Part shown: piece by piece, positions 23,078-34,040 of the stretch
Layout: every line of letters begins with the position of its first letter
How positions within the stretch are numbered: position 1 is the stretch's first letter
NCBI GenBank assembly: GCA_037976565.1
Contig: CP137686.1
Span: 4,072,019-4,136,018 of the forward strand
DNA: 64,000 bases
Reading direction: 5' to 3'
Source: Mesocentrotus franciscanus
Taxonomy: Eukaryota; Echinodermata; Echinoidea; Camarodonta; Strongylocentrotidae
Made by a program: the position numbers and the translations under genes
Notes under the pieces: generated by a model
What the model was told of the DNA's origin: nothing
Database searches by the model: none
The model's input: only the letters and a program-made list of their open reading frames with translations

Positions 23078-23305
23078 ATGATCTGCGCATTGAGTCTTGT
23101 GCTTGTTTTGGCAGTCTCCTTTGGAGAGATGGCCGAAGTCACCGACCTGACCGAGATGGGTGCTATGGAATTCCTCCCCGAAGTTGAAGATGTGACAGAA
23201 CAGGGTGATAATGGACTCACCGAAAATGAGAAATCAAATATCCTGGCTCGACATAACAAGTACCGTAGGGAAGTACAACCTTCTCCTGCAAACATGATAG
23301 CTCTG
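23078..23305 (+). CDS. Secreted CAP-domain (CRISP/PR-1-like) protein, exon 1
   Basis: 76 codons from ATG at 23078 to a GTAAGT donor at 23306, phase 0. Residues 1-16 (start MICALSLVLVLAVSFG) are a signal peptide, so the product should be secreted. Residues 17-50 are acidic and variable. The CAP domain starts with the NGLTENEKSNIL.RHNKYRREV region, whose HN.YR motif carries the first conserved His of the CAP pocket. The tail NMIAL joins exon 2 (KWVDMIADLAQ) without gap. Exons 1-4 plus a tentative last exon would make about 223 residues, usual for a single-domain CAP protein. CAP proteins bind lipids or act in defence, fertilisation or venom depending on lineage; the exact role here cannot be read from sequence. 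Confidence 0.9.
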
Positions 23306-23425
23306 GTAAGTTTTGTTATATACGATACTTGCTGATCTTACGAGACCAATTGCTCTTGCGAAACTTGCTCCGTGTCAGTTTCCTACACTAACCGAATTCT
23401 TAACTTCAACACTGGACCAATATTA

Positions 23426-23502
23426 TACCTAACCCTAACCCTAATCATTTTCAAGACTTGCGGAGAGAGGCATAAACAAAATTGTTATAATTGATAATAT
23501 TG

Positions 23503-23557
<55 letters not shown>

Positions 23558-23660
23558 TAACAATAATAATAAATACATGTACTATTACTATTATTTTTAT
23601 CGTAGTATAACTATTACATGTTTTATCATTATTATTATTATTATCACTATCATTATTATT
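23426..23660 (+). repeat. Short CCCTAA run and AAT/ATT microsatellite in CAP intron 1
   Basis: CCTAACCCTAACCCTAA at about 23429-23445 is only two to three telomere-type units. It is followed by (AAT)n at 23503-23560 and ATT-rich repeats to 23660. Both are also present in the duplicate (61650-61870). Confidence 0.85.
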
Positions 23661-23719
23661 TTGTTTATCCAGAGAGGCCTTATCAGCAAGAATGCTGTTG
23701 TTCCCTATGACCCTATATA

Positions 23720-23800
23720 GTTATTATTACCCCAGCAATTGCCAAGTACCCATTTTACACCCGGGTTGAGAGTGGCAATATGGATGAACGTCTTGCAGTA
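23720..23800 (+). mobile_element. Fragment of a tRNA-SINE-like body
   Basis: The words CCAAGTACCCATTTTACACC and GGGTTGAGAGTGGCAATATG resemble the body of the SINE at 60766-61033 (GGTACCCATTTACCTCACC, GGGTCGAGTATGGCAATTG). No tRNA promoter boxes remain. Confidence 0.4.
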
Positions 23801-23804
23801 GTAG

Positions 23805-25095
23805 TAGTATTTATTTCCCGCTTCAAAACAACATGCATGAAACATACAAAGCGAAATATTTACATTATAATACATACAGTTGGATGGCCCTGCTCAGCAA
23901 TAACAACATGCTATCGCTGGTTTTCAGAGGGGTCCAAATTAAGCAACGCATAGTATACAATATACGAACAGTAAAATATAATTGAACACATTTAAACGAT
24001 TTCAAAGAAAAACAAAAGGAGACAGGCAATAAAGATAATCGGGGAGGGGTGGGTGTCGTTGTACGAAATAACTATAATATTAAAAAGGAAAGTGCTTCTT
24101 AATCTCTGGCTCTATAGGGCAGAAATGTTCGATTTAAATATATTAACACTGGTAGAAGAATTAACATCAATAGGAAGTGCATTAAACACCTTTGCATAAT
24201 TATTTATATTTGAAAGACCTTTTTAAAGATTATGTTCGTGGTTTTGGTAATCGTATATTTATTTCCGAAACGGGGGGCGGGGGTGTATAAGGGTGAGTTA
24301 CAGGCTCAAATTCATATTTATAAATAGGCAGGGATTTAGTCATTGAATATTTTAAATGTAATTACAAGGGAGTGATCATGTCTTCTTTTTAATAAGAATT
24401 GCCAGTCTACGGCGTTATGTAACTCAAAAACCAAACATTGGGATTCAGGTTTTATTCTTAATATTCTGTAATTTTTGTAGTTTATCCGTATATTTCTTGA
24501 AAGCTGAGTTAGAAATAATATCACCATAATCAAATTGAAGAAGAATTAGTATTTTGTAAATTAATTTAAAAACAGATTAACTTAACGAAAGTCTTAATCT
24601 TCCAAGAAAGCCTACCATTTTCCCAATCTTTTTCAAAATACTTTCAATATGCAACTTCCTATTTAAATTTTTAAAAGTAAGGAGCACATTTTTTTTTTTT
24701 TTTGCACCCGACAATTGGACAATTGGAAAATCGCGCCGGTCGAAAATTCGCTCAATGGGGGGTAGTGAGCACATTTTTCTTTTCTTTTTTTTTGGCATGA
24801 TTTACACATTATTTTAGTGAGCAATTTTTTTTTTTTTTGCACCCGAAAATTAGAAAATTGGAAAATCGCGTCGGCCGAAAATTCGCTCAGTGGGGTAGTG
24901 AGCACTTTTTTTTGGCCGGGGGGCACGTGCCCCCTGGATCCGCCAATGCTTATTTTGGAACATGCAATTATAAACTTTTTCTAGGTCTGAATTAAGTGCA
25001 AGTTCACTCTTATGGATTGAAAAGTGAGAAAAATAAAGGACCGTGTCATCGGCATGTAATTGTACTTGGCATGATTTTACACATTTAACTAGGTC
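23805..25095 (-). pseudogene. Decayed CR1/Jockey-like LINE reverse transcriptase, 3' half
   Basis: On the minus strand, 25080-24960 reads IYINDLV then LHADDTVLYFS, the RT catalytic box with Tyr replaced by His. After a MITE-derived block, 24655-24580 gives HIESILKKIGKMVGFLGRLR. Then a QFDYGDIIS...KLQKLQN-like stretch (24540-24470) and VFNALPIDVNSSTSVNIFKS (24190-24130) follow, all typical of the connection and C-terminal part of these LINEs. Frames change several times. The 3' end is near 23805, with an ACT-type microsatellite tail seen as AGTAGTAGTAGT on the plus strand. It lies in CAP intron 1. Confidence 0.7.
24680..24955 (-). mobile_element. GGATCC-type MITE copy inserted in the LINE
   Basis: Ends CCTGGATCCGCCAATG, the complement of the left end of the element at 19115. 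Internally it has two copies of the GAAAATTCGCTCA unit seen in that element, in opposite orientation, plus T-runs. The other terminus is not clear, so it is probably truncated. It separates the two parts of the RT frame. Confidence 0.75.
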
Positions 25096-25682
25096 GTTTA
25101 TATAAATAATAACAATAATAACAACAACAATGATAACAATAATAATAACAAGAATAAATGCAATGAATAAATAGAGCTTACGACAGAGTGGAAATGATGT
25201 CGAAAGTCCAGTGAAGATGATGACGGATGAAACGAAGGAAGGGGCTGTCGCGATGATGGTGCGGAGGCTTGATGGCGGAGATGTAGCTTCGTTGGCTGAA
25301 GAGCCGTGAAGAATGATCTCGACGCTGACGCTCGTGATGATGATGATGATGATGATGAAACTCTCAGGCGAGAAGAGAAGAAAAGTGGCGCTCGAAGACT
25401 AAGCAGTGAGTCGCTCGATGTCGGGAGGCCAGAGAAGAAATGCAGAGTACATCAAAGCCGGTGGTGATGCAGATCAGAGCAGTGAGTCGCTCGATGGATG
25501 AGCCGAACTTTGATGGTGAATGTTTAGATGAGCTGCGGTGAGTTGAGCTCGTGTGAGTGAAGAAGCTACCGGAGCGAAGTGACTGGCAGCTCCCAGTGGA
25601 GAATCAAGCGCCATGTCGGTCCCGATTATATCGTTCCACTGTGAGACTGCCATCCCGCTGGAGACGGCAGCGAAAGAGTTGA
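25096..25682. other. Unassigned GA-rich sequence with internal direct repeats
   Basis: AAC/AAT microsatellite at 25106-25160 and (GAT)n at 25336-25360. GCAGTGAGTCGCTCGATG occurs twice, at about 25403 and 25478. It is more GC-rich than its surroundings. It may be the leader of an LTR element read from the minus strand (see the PBS-like motif at 26341), but no gag or pol motif was found. Confidence 0.4.
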
Positions 25683-26022
25683 GTGGCGGATCCAGGGAGG
25701 GGCCGGGCCCCTCCCTAGAAAAAAACAGGTAAAACACCCTTTTTTTGAAAAAAAAAGAAGTTGGGCCCCCTCCCCTGGCGCCCAAGGGGTGGCGGTGGAA
25801 AAAAAAACCCTTCCCGTAGGGAAAAAAATTTCGGGTGCCAAAAAAAAATTGTGCTCACTACCCTGGCGCCCAAGGGGTGGCGGTGGAAAAAAATTACCCT
25901 TTTTTTTTTTTTTGCTCACTACCCCACTGAGCGAAAAATCGACCGGCACGATTTTCAAATTTTCGCACGAAGTGGGCCCCTTTTTAGGCCCCCTCCCTTG
26001 CCGCCGGCTGGATCCGCCCCTG
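25683..26022 (+). mobile_element. GGATCC-type MITE copy
   Basis: Left end GTGGCGGATCCAGGGAGG (25682), right end GGCTGGATCCGCCCCTG (26007-26023). Contains the family's ACCCCACTGAGCGAAAAATC unit once and a duplicated CCTGGCGCCCAAGGGGTGGC block (25774, 25862). No convincing target duplication. Confidence 0.75.
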
Positions 26023-26340
26023 TGTGCCATGCAAAAGGTGATAGGCACGGAAGAATATAAAGCCCGGAGAAAATCACGGAGACGTGTGACTCAACTGAGG
26101 ATGTAAGCAGGAGTGAAGAAAAGCTCGTGGCGTTGAAAATACGCGGAGTGAACGGTCCGCTGAACCACGATGCGCGATTGGAGGAATGAACGCGCGTGGT
26201 CCGAATAAATGAATATAAATAAGTAGCGTGATGAAAAATTACTGTGAACATGAATGTACAATAAAAGTAGTGCGAATGTATGAGTCGCTACACCTTCATG
26301 AGTATAGTGATGGTACAATGGCGCGGCCTGAAACCAGATT

Positions 26341-26352
26341 GTTAGGGCGCCA
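26341..26352 (-). other. Primer-binding-site-like motif of an LTR element
   Basis: On the minus strand this reads TGGCGCCCTAAC, just after ...AATAACATTT. TGGCGCC-type tRNA primer sites follow the 5' LTR of many retroelements. No matching LTR pair was identified, so this is only a hint. Confidence 0.25.
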
Positions 26353-26452
26353 AAATGTTATTACAACCCTCGAAAATTGAATTGAGAGTCAAGTGAATGA
26401 ACCACTGTACCATGGCAACGGTGTATAAGCTAATTGCGTTCACAGGCTGATT

Positions 26453-29400
26453 CTCTCTCTCTCTCTAAGTGCCATATCGATTGACTTTGGCGATCATGCT
26501 GTTCCACAACCCTCGGCTCCTAGCCTTCTCTATTAGCACCACTCCCCGTTCTTTTACTCCTCTCTCTTCTAACAATTTCTGCAGACTGTCCATCCAAAGT
26601 ATCCTTCTTCTTCCCCTACTCCTCCTTCCCACAATTTTCCCTGTCAAGGCAAGATTCTCTAGGCCTTCTTTACGTGTAATGTGACCCATGAACTTCAACT
26701 GCCTAATCAACATCTCATGTACCATTTTCCTTTGCACTCCAGCTCTTCTAAGAACTTCCTCATTACTAACTTTATCAGTCCAAGGGATTTTCATCATTCT
26801 TCTTAAAAACCACATTTCGCAACTTTCCAACCGCTTTTTAGTATCAAAGGCTAAAGTCCATGTTTCACTACCATACATAAGTACTGGGTAGATGTAACAA
26901 TTCAGTACTCTTATTCTGGTCCTCGTACCCAATTTGCGATTTGTCAGAATTTTGCCTAACTTTGAAAATGCAGATTTAGCGAGAGCTATCCTTCTCTTGA
27001 TTTCTGTCTCACATCTGGCATCATCGGAGATCATGCTGCCGAGATAGTTAAAAGAGGAGACTTGTTTAATAACCTTTTATTTCAGTTTCAAGTTACATTT
27101 TGGACTGCTCTTCTTGGAGACTACTAGGCACTTCGTCTTTTTATAGTTGATATCTAGTCCCATTCTCTCACTTTCCTTTACAACTACATCCAGGAGTCTC
27201 TGGAGATCTTTCTCTGATTCAGATAATAAAACAGTGTCATCAGCAGATCTAATATTTGTGATTGAATGGCCACCCACTCGTATCCCATTTTCATTCTCCA
27301 ATTCTCTTAGAATGATTTCACTATACATATTGAACAGGTCCGGCGACATAACACAACCCTGTCTGACTCCCCGTTTGATGTTAATATATTCACTGCACTC
27401 TCCGTCTACCCTGATGCATGCAAACTGATTCCAATATAGACTTTGTAACAGTATTAGATCTTTCCTATATATATCAAGCTTTTTCAGCTCTTCAATAAGC
27501 TCTGAATGTTTTACTTTATCAAAAGCCTTTGAATAATCGATAAAACACATGTACACATCTTTCTGCATTTCGACTACTCTCTCCGTTATATTTCTAACCA
27601 CAAATAGTGCATTTCTATCTTGTGCCCGCGTATTCTACAAAACCAAATTGTTCCCTTCCGACCATGGGAGTTATTCTACTTCTTGCTCTCGAAAGCAATA
27701 TCCTCAAAATGATCTTAGTAATATGGCAAATAAGGCTGATTGTCCTATATTGCTCACAATCCACAGCTCCCGGTTTCTGTGAGAGAGTAATGAAAATGGA
27801 TCTGCCCAATTCATCTGGAAATGTTCCTTCATCATATATTTTATTGATAATTTCTGTTAATCTATCAAGACCATATTCCTCTAATGCTTCTATCATTTCA
27901 GTGACCACACCATCTGGTCCAGCTGCTTTGTTCTTCTTCATCTTTGAAATTGCCCAACGAACTTCAGATTTGAGAATTTTTTTCCCCTTGAACTACATCT
28001 ACAAAACCTGGCATTGATTCCCTAGTATCCTCAAAAAGTTCGCCAATATATTGCATCCACCTACTCATTTTTTCCTTCTTTTCAAACAGTATTGACCCAT
28101 CTTTTCCTTTGATACAGCCAGGGTTTGGGCAACCAGACTTTTTGCCTGAAATTTCATTTATTCTTTGGTAAACATTAATATTCTTATCCAATTGAGTTTC
28201 GATTTTTCTGCACATTGTTCGTTTAGTCAGCTCTCTTTTGCATCATTACCCTTTTGCCTATATAATTTGTTTGTCTATAGGTCCCTATATTTCTTGCTTT
28301 GTCTATTTCCAATTTTCTGCCACCTTTCATCATTAAAAAAATCTCCTCTGTCATCCATTTGTTCCTTCTGCTTCTCTCTTTTATCGGCACACACTTTTCC
28401 GCTGTTTCTACCAGACTATTTCTCATCGTCTCCCACGTGTTTTCTTCACCTTCATCTATAAGCAACTAAAACCTATTCTTTACTTGTACAGTATATTCTT
28501 GACGTATGTCCGGTTCACTCAACTGTTTAAAATCTAATATTTTCACAACTTTTGGTCTCGTCAGTTTCTTTAATTTGCACTGAAGTGTACATATCACCGG
28601 CACGTGATCACTCCCGCAGTCAGCCCCTGGATATGTTTTTGATTGTTTCACTGCTCTTTTAAATCTACTATTTATGGCAATATAGTCTATCTGGTTTCTG
28701 ACGATGTCGCCGGGACTCTTCCAAGTATACACTCGTCTAGGTGTTCTTTGAACCAAGTATTAGTGATGACCATGTTCTCCCCGTCACACCACTGAACCCA
28801 TCTTTCCCCTCGCGCATTCCTTTCTCCAATTCCATGCGGACCTACTGCTTTGCCCTCTGTACCATGACCGACTTTAGCGTTCAGGTCTCCCAGGACAATG
28901 ATAATGTCATTCGATCAGTTGCACTGAGATTTAGCTTTATCTAAGGAATCATAAAGGTGTCAATAACTTCGTCAGCACTATCTACTGTTGGTGCATAAAT
29001 CACTATGATTGAGATGTTAAAGGGTGTCCCTGTAATTTCACTAGGAGCACCCTTTCACTTACAAACCAGTATCCCAACACACTTTTTGAGATATCTGGAT
29101 CCAGCAGTAGCCCCACACCTCTTTCATGCTTTTTATCTCCTGCATAAATCATTCTGTAGTCATCTATCACAAACTCGCCGTTATTCAGCCATCTTGTTTC
29201 ACTTATTCCCAATACGTTGACATTTAGCCTCATCATCTCTTGTTTAACATTTTCCAGCTTGCCGTTCTGATACAGTGTTCTCACATTCCATGTTCCAACT
29301 CTGATGGTATTCCTATTGCGAACAGTAGCTGGCTGACGGTCGGGGCCCACCTGTCGCCCATGGGACACCCTACCGGGCGAGGTGCTTGTCCCTTGAGGTA

Positions 29401-29823
29401 GACGAGCCCCTTTCACGCCTTTGGCTTTTGCTTTAGAGTTGTGGTTCATCATGATTGTTCTTGGAATAATAGTGAAGTGGTTTTCCGTGGCCTTCTTCAC
29501 CGCAGTATGTAGCCGTATCTGGGATTATCCCGCACGCCGGACATTGTCAGAGGTTCACCGTTGTCCTAAAAGATTGCAGGATCTTCCGCCGAAACACTCC
29601 TACTGCATCGCTGCTGCCCAATGCAGAGCAAGCTAGGCTTATTTAAAGGCGGCCTACACTCGCCTTCCCAATTCAACGTCTTAGGAGATATGCCAGTTTT
29701 TAATGGTCCTACTGGTGCCACCCAGTAACACCTCCAGCCCCCTGATGCCGAAAGGTCCCCCTTTTAGTCGCCTCTTACGATACGCAGAGGATACGTGGGG
29801 GTATTCTTGACAGGCCCCACCCC
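26453..29823 (-). mobile_element. RTE-type non-LTR retrotransposon, near full length, 12-bp target duplication
   Basis: Flanked by CACAGGCTGATT on both sides (26441-26452 and 29824-29835). Read on the minus strand it begins GGGTGGGGCCTGTCAAG and ends in a GA dinucleotide run. One polyprotein is expected: endonuclease, then reverse transcriptase. The endonuclease starts at about 29300 with VGTWNVRTLYQNGKLENV and ISETRW, and ends with RNQIDYI and SDHVPV near 28690-28580. RT has KAAGPDGVVTEMI (about 27930), FIDYSKAFDKVKH (27540), GVRQGCVMSPDLFN (27370), and NIRSADDTVLL (27250), where the usual Tyr of the catalytic box is Ser. The C-terminal part has PVLMYGSETW and LRRMMKIPW. At least four frameshifts or stops make this copy inactive. 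It resembles elements often annotated as craniofacial development protein 2-like. It lies in CAP intron 1. Confidence 0.9.
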
Positions 29824-29835
29824 CACAGGCTGATT

Positions 29836-30754
29836 AGCGCAAGTAATAATGCAACAGAATGGCGCATTACACGTGTTCAGCGTCCATTTGCGCATACGAG
29901 GAATCATTTGCATCATTGCTTGCGCTAATCAAACCGTGAAGGCAAATAATGCATACACTCATATGCTTGCGCTGTTCAACTTTGTATTCATAATTTGTAT
30001 GAAATATCACTCTCACATGACGCATCAAAGGCCGCGCCAGTCTTTGACGCAGCCCTGCGTCAAGCAAATGGCGCCTCGTGTTCAACGATTATTGTTTTGC
30101 GATCTTGTGCCATGTATTTGAATGTGCTAAAGCCAAGTTGATAATATTCGAGCACCAGAAGTGGCAGTGCTAGACATTAGCGCTATACGGGAACCCATTA
30201 TCGTAATTATCATAAATGCCCAATATCATTATTCAATGCTAAATATTTAATTGCCTGTAATAAGTTTTAAATGTAAACTGTGAGCAAATGAAAAGGCATT
30301 CTTATGATTTTCCTTTTCTCTACAGATCCTTTCTTCTCTTTGTTGACGATCTTCCCAGTTTGTTTCTGTTCTTACTTTATTATGAAAAATATTTGTTTAT
30401 GATTATTATCATTATGCAAGCGTTTCATCAGGATTGTTGTAATAATGATTTTAAAGTTCTTTTATCTCAGCCAAAAGCCAAAATTTACCTGTAACAGTTT
30501 CGATGTCAGAAGTTTATTATCATTTTGAAGTGCAATACGTTGAACAATTCTGCTTCATTTCTTATCCCATGTTCGTTCCTTAATGTGTCAGTTTGGGTTA
30601 ATTTATTCTTCCATATAACTTTGAACAATGCAACTATGTAATCTTTGTATGTACCAATATTTGAACCTTTTTTTTTTAAACTAATTTACTTTCAATGAAG
30701 CGACATAAATGAAGAAAAAAATTATCCTATTACATCCTCGTTCTCTGGTTACAG
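29836..30754 (+). other. End of CAP intron 1, no gene recognised
   Basis: 29836-30130 has repeated GCGCTAAT, TTGCGC and GCGCATT words in both orientations. The remainder is AT-rich intron leading to a TCTCTGGTTACAG acceptor at 30742-30754. Confidence 0.5.
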
Positions 30755-30979
30755 AAATGGGTGGATATGATTGCAGATTTGGCACAGTCGCGGGCTAACC
30801 AATGCGACTTCGGAGACATTGACGGCAACTTTACAACAAAATTTAGTGGTGGAAGCACTAACACCGCCTTTGGGCTCGACAGTATTTCTTCTTTGATGGA
30901 TTCGTGGTATAATGAGAAGGCTGATTATAACTTCGAAGAAAACACCTGTGCTGCCACAACCTGTGCCCATTACACTCAG
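30755..30979 (+). CDS. CAP-domain protein, exon 2
   Basis: 75 codons, phase 0 at both ends, between a TTACAG acceptor and a GTAAGT donor. It begins KWVDMIADLAQ, the helix where CAP proteins have W...LA..AQ, followed by RANQC with the first domain cysteine. Residues SWYNEKADYNF hold the conserved W and Glu of the central helix. The usual GEN motif before it is absent; the sequence is STNTAFG, so one of the two usual acidic pocket residues may be lost. It ends CAHYTQ, the start of the CAP1 signature with the second pocket His. Confidence 0.92.
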
Positions 30980-31269
30980 GTAAGTTTCAAAGCTCAAAAC
31001 CTTTTCTAGCCATTGACAATACATACAATTAACAACTAAATTATTCGAACCCTTACTACGTCTGGTCATTTTTATGAATGTGAAAAAATCATTTTTCCTT
31101 ATTTATTTTTCTTGAAAATGTGACACATTACAGCTTCTATCAAAAAGTATTCAACAAAGGCCCTAATTCAACCAGTCCGCCTTTTATTCTTGAGTTACGA
31201 AAAACACAAGACATTAAATTTACCAGGGGTTTGAATAATTCAACTGTATATGTTGGAAGTGTCCTTTTT

Positions 31270-31449
31270 ACAAAAAGGGTACGACGACGATGATGGTAAT
31301 GATGATGATGATTAATATTATTATTATTATTATTATTATTGTTATTAATATTATTATTTGTATTATCGTTATCATTATCATCATTATTATTATATTATAA
31401 ATTATTATCATTATCCTTATTATTGTTATTAAAATTATAATTATATTAA

Positions 31450-31480
<31 letters not shown>

Positions 31481-31500
31481 CGTGGTTGTTGTTATTTTTG
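31270..31500 (+). repeat. Compound trinucleotide microsatellite in CAP intron 2
   Basis: GATGAT, then ATT/TTA repeats (31312-31440), then (AGT)n at 31450-31480. Intron 2 runs 30980-31546. Confidence 0.9.
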
Positions 31501-31546
31501 TCCTTTATTGTCATTACCATGATATTTTTCATTTTGGTATATACAG

Positions 31547-31656
31547 GTCGCCTGGGCTAATACCTATGTCGTTGGATGTGGCAAGGCTGAATGTCCGACA
31601 ACGACTGGAGGCACAACGAAAATTTTCAATTTATTAGTCTGTAACTACGGACCCCG
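31547..31656 (+). CDS. CAP-domain protein, exon 3
   Basis: 110 bases from after TATACAG to a GTAATA donor (the ggtaat at 31656-31661), entering in phase 0 and leaving in phase 2. It completes the CAP1 signature (VAWANT after exon 2's HYTQ), gives GCGKAEC, and encodes the CAP2 signature LLVCNYGP, whose Arg codon is completed in exon 4. Both PROSITE-type CAP signatures are intact across the exon junctions, which supports the splice sites chosen. Confidence 0.92.
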
Positions 31657-31710
31657 GTAATATATTGTCATCATGGCATGGTCATTGTTCACATTTTTAC
31701 CGGGGAAATT

Positions 31711-31965
31711 TACAAACACATACACAAACACATACACAAACACATACACAAACACATACACAAACACATACACAAACACATACACTTTTAAACAAGGCTC
31801 TAGTTTTTAAATGTATATATATATTTAAATACATGTACGCAATGTATGATGAAGATAGAGAAGATTAATGCTTTAAAACCAACAGTTGTATTATGTCACG
31901 TGGCCTAATAAAAATGGTGGATTAAAGGCGGATGAATTTATCTTCATCATTGCGTACTTGTATTC

Positions 31966-32009
<44 letters not shown>

Positions 32010-32010
32010 A
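31711..32010 (+). repeat. Minisatellite and TA/TG microsatellites in CAP intron 3
   Basis: A 12-bp unit ACAAACACATAC repeats about six times at 31715-31785. (TA)n followed by (TG)n occurs at 31966-32010. Intron 3 runs 31657-32898 and is otherwise AT-rich and featureless. Confidence 0.9.
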
Positions 32011-32898
32011 ATGAAATCCAACAGTTTTTAATAGGTTGTTATTAGATTTAAAGTAAGAAACTATTCTTTATATGTTTTTTGCATCATCCTAAAGCAACTT
32101 TAATGATATTCGTGTGAATGTACTTTACCACTTTGATGACAACTCAGAGTAAAATAATTGACTTTAGTTCATAAAAATCATGAGAAACAAACTTGGTCGA
32201 GTTGTCCAGGGTCGATCTGTCTGTTGGGCGGGCTGTCAGGACCCATATAGAGACATACTAATATATGTATTTATACAAATAATTCATTATGGAAATTTGC
32301 CCGTCGTGGTTATAGAAATAGTTTTTAAAAATGAATAAATATCCTTGTGAGTTTCAATTCGCTATTACCGGTTTCAATTTATTTCGTCAGATAGTGAATT
32401 CAACATTACAGAGAAGTGCAACGAACTGTATACAAAAAAAAATGAATACGTGACTGTGTACATTGCGTTGAAATCGCACATTATGTATTGTTACATTACA
32501 GTCATAATTATCTAATATCTATCTTTCTCTACTTGTGGAAAATATATATCGGAGAAACAGGAGATATTTTAAGGAATAGAAAGATAATTTTTTCGTTAAC
32601 ACATCAGAAAGAAAAACCAAATACTTAATGTAAAGTAAACATATATCAAGATGTGCAAAATAATAAAATAAAAACATTTGATGCTATATATACAATTCTA
32701 CAAATTGAGAACAGAAAACGAAACTAAAAGGTAAGATCCCCTTCCCCAGGAAAAAGTACAATGCATTTTATGAATAAATTTCAACCACAGCTGAACAAAT
32801 TTCAATTACAACTAGTGAAGAATGATGGGATTATTAAATTAAACTTGTTATTAATGAGATGAAGTCTTGATATTGAATCGTTCTTTACTATCTTCCAG

Positions 32899-32999
32899 AG
32901 GTAACGTAAACGTGGAGACAAATCGCCCATACGAATCAGGTCAACCATGTTCTAGTTGCCCTAACAGTGACTTTCAGTGCAAGAAGGGTCTCTGCTCCT
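32899..32999 (+). CDS. CAP-domain protein, exon 4 (Cys-rich end)
   Basis: 101 bases between ATCTTCCAG and a GTAAGT donor at 33000, phase 2 in and phase 1 out. It finishes the CAP2 signature (RGNV after exon 3's YGP), then NRPYESG, a common CAP ending, then a cysteine-rich tail with CSSCPNSDFQCKKGLCSC. The spacing of the six cysteines is like the short hinge found in CRISP and invertebrate CAP proteins rather than a full ion-channel-regulator domain. Confidence 0.9.
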
Positions 33000-33004
33000 G
33001 TAAG

Positions 33005-33610
33005 TATTCAATTCAATTTAATTCAATCAAGGTTTATTTACAAGGGAAGTCAACCCTGGTATTGAGTTGGTATATATTGACAAAAGCAGAAAAATGAGAG
33101 AAATAAATTAGTGAAAATTTGAGCAATATCCGATTAAAATTAGAAAAGTTACGAAATTTTGAAGTTGTCATCAGTGGGACACAAATTTGGAACACTGTGA
33201 CGTATCTTGCGAGCTCCTCTCTAACTCTCTCTGTACAAAAAAAAGGTCATAAACTTTCAGTTTCTTAATTAATGATGACAGAATATTAAGTGTCATACGG
33301 GAGTTGTAAAAAGAAATATTTGCAATAATTATATTTAGGGTGAATGTATGATTGAAAATTTTTGTAAGGGAAAATATAATTTGTTGAAGTTTTTTAGTAC
33401 AACCCTGGACCTACTACAAACATAGCAAATTGGGGGGGACCTCGCAAGATACGTCACAGAGTTGCCGATTTGTATATGATTGATCGCACCTGCAACAGTT
33501 AAAAACCAAGCTATTTTTAATCAGCTTTTGCTCAAACTTTCACTGACCTGTTTTTTTCTTCATTTTTCTGCTTCTATTAAAACCAATTCAATATCAGGGT
33601 AGATTACCCC
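33005..33610 (+). mobile_element. TTAA/TTTA-flanked foldback MITE, related family
   Basis: The left arm from 33041 (CAAGGGAAGTCAACCCTGGT) and the right arm ending at 33610 (ATCAGGGTAGATTACCCC) are imperfect inverted repeats of about 130 bp. TTTA flanks both sides (33037-33040, 33611-33614). It shares AAAAGCAGAAAAAT and TTTTTCTGCTTCTATT with the TTAA family at 39813 but differs in the ends. A degenerate TTCAATTCAATTTAATTCAA stretch at 33007-33028, just after the exon 4 donor, looks like an older LINE tail. Confidence 0.7.
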
Positions 33611-33934
33611 TTTAAACATGACTGGTAGTCACAGACTGAATCGTACATGTTTCTACAGTGCAAGTAAAATAGAATATTTATACAAGTAGCAGCAATAAGA
33701 AAACGTGTACAATAGAAAGTAAAATGTACATGAAATAGATTACATTAATAAAATTGTAAAACAAAAGCCTATAAATGACTGTAAAATGCATTAGTATTGC
33801 TTCCAGTTACCTCACTGCTCTCAGTGTAAACAAATTGCACGATAATAAACAGTACCAGGTCAAAGAAAAGGAAGGGTGTGTTTTATGGAAAGATAAGTAC
33901 TGCAAGCAACATAAAGGGAGATATTTAAGTAATA
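33611..33934 (+). other. CAP intron 4, no gene recognised
   Basis: AT-rich; short frames only. Confidence 0.4.
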
Positions 33935-34040
33935 TTGACTGCCTTCAGGGCAATACGACAAATATATCCCCAGCACCAAAGGTGAGGGCGATATATGACA
34001 ATTCGTATTGCCCTGAATTAGGCAGTCAATATTACTATTA
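33935..34040. repeat. Imperfect hairpin, GGGCAATACG type
   Basis: AATATTGACTGCC then AGGGCAATACGA on the left pairs with TCGTATTGCCCT then GGCAGTCAATATT on the right around 33978. TTATTAACC just outside recurs inverted near 34562, suggesting one larger nested foldback to 34760. Confidence 0.8.

Larger units (their letters stand above)
18019..23660 (+). repeat. Segment A of a direct segmental duplication
   Basis: The order of unique-looking blocks here (GTGATTTTCAGGTGAATATC at about 18891, TTTTAAAGAGATTTACAAG at 20260, GGTGGAAGCTGGTCTCCAAT at 20909, CGACGTGTTCAGG at 21409, GACGCAAATTGAATTTTAC at 22222, the CAP first exon at 23078, then a CCTAACCCTAACCCTAA stretch and an AAT microsatellite) is repeated in the same order at 55632-61870. 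The two copies differ by several insertions listed separately. Similarity stops inside the microsatellite near 23650. Confidence 0.85.

Noticed and set aside
23429..23445. CCCTAA repeats as an interstitial telomere
   Set aside because: Only two to three units; too short to claim a telomeric origin, though shared by both duplicate copies.
25626..26106. Several 99-140 codon frames with Lys/Pro/Gly runs
   Set aside because: They lie across a GGATCC-type MITE and its homopolymers; not conserved as protein between copies of the MITE.
31665..31868. Frame with His-Thr repeats
   Set aside because: Translation of a 12-bp minisatellite within CAP intron 3.
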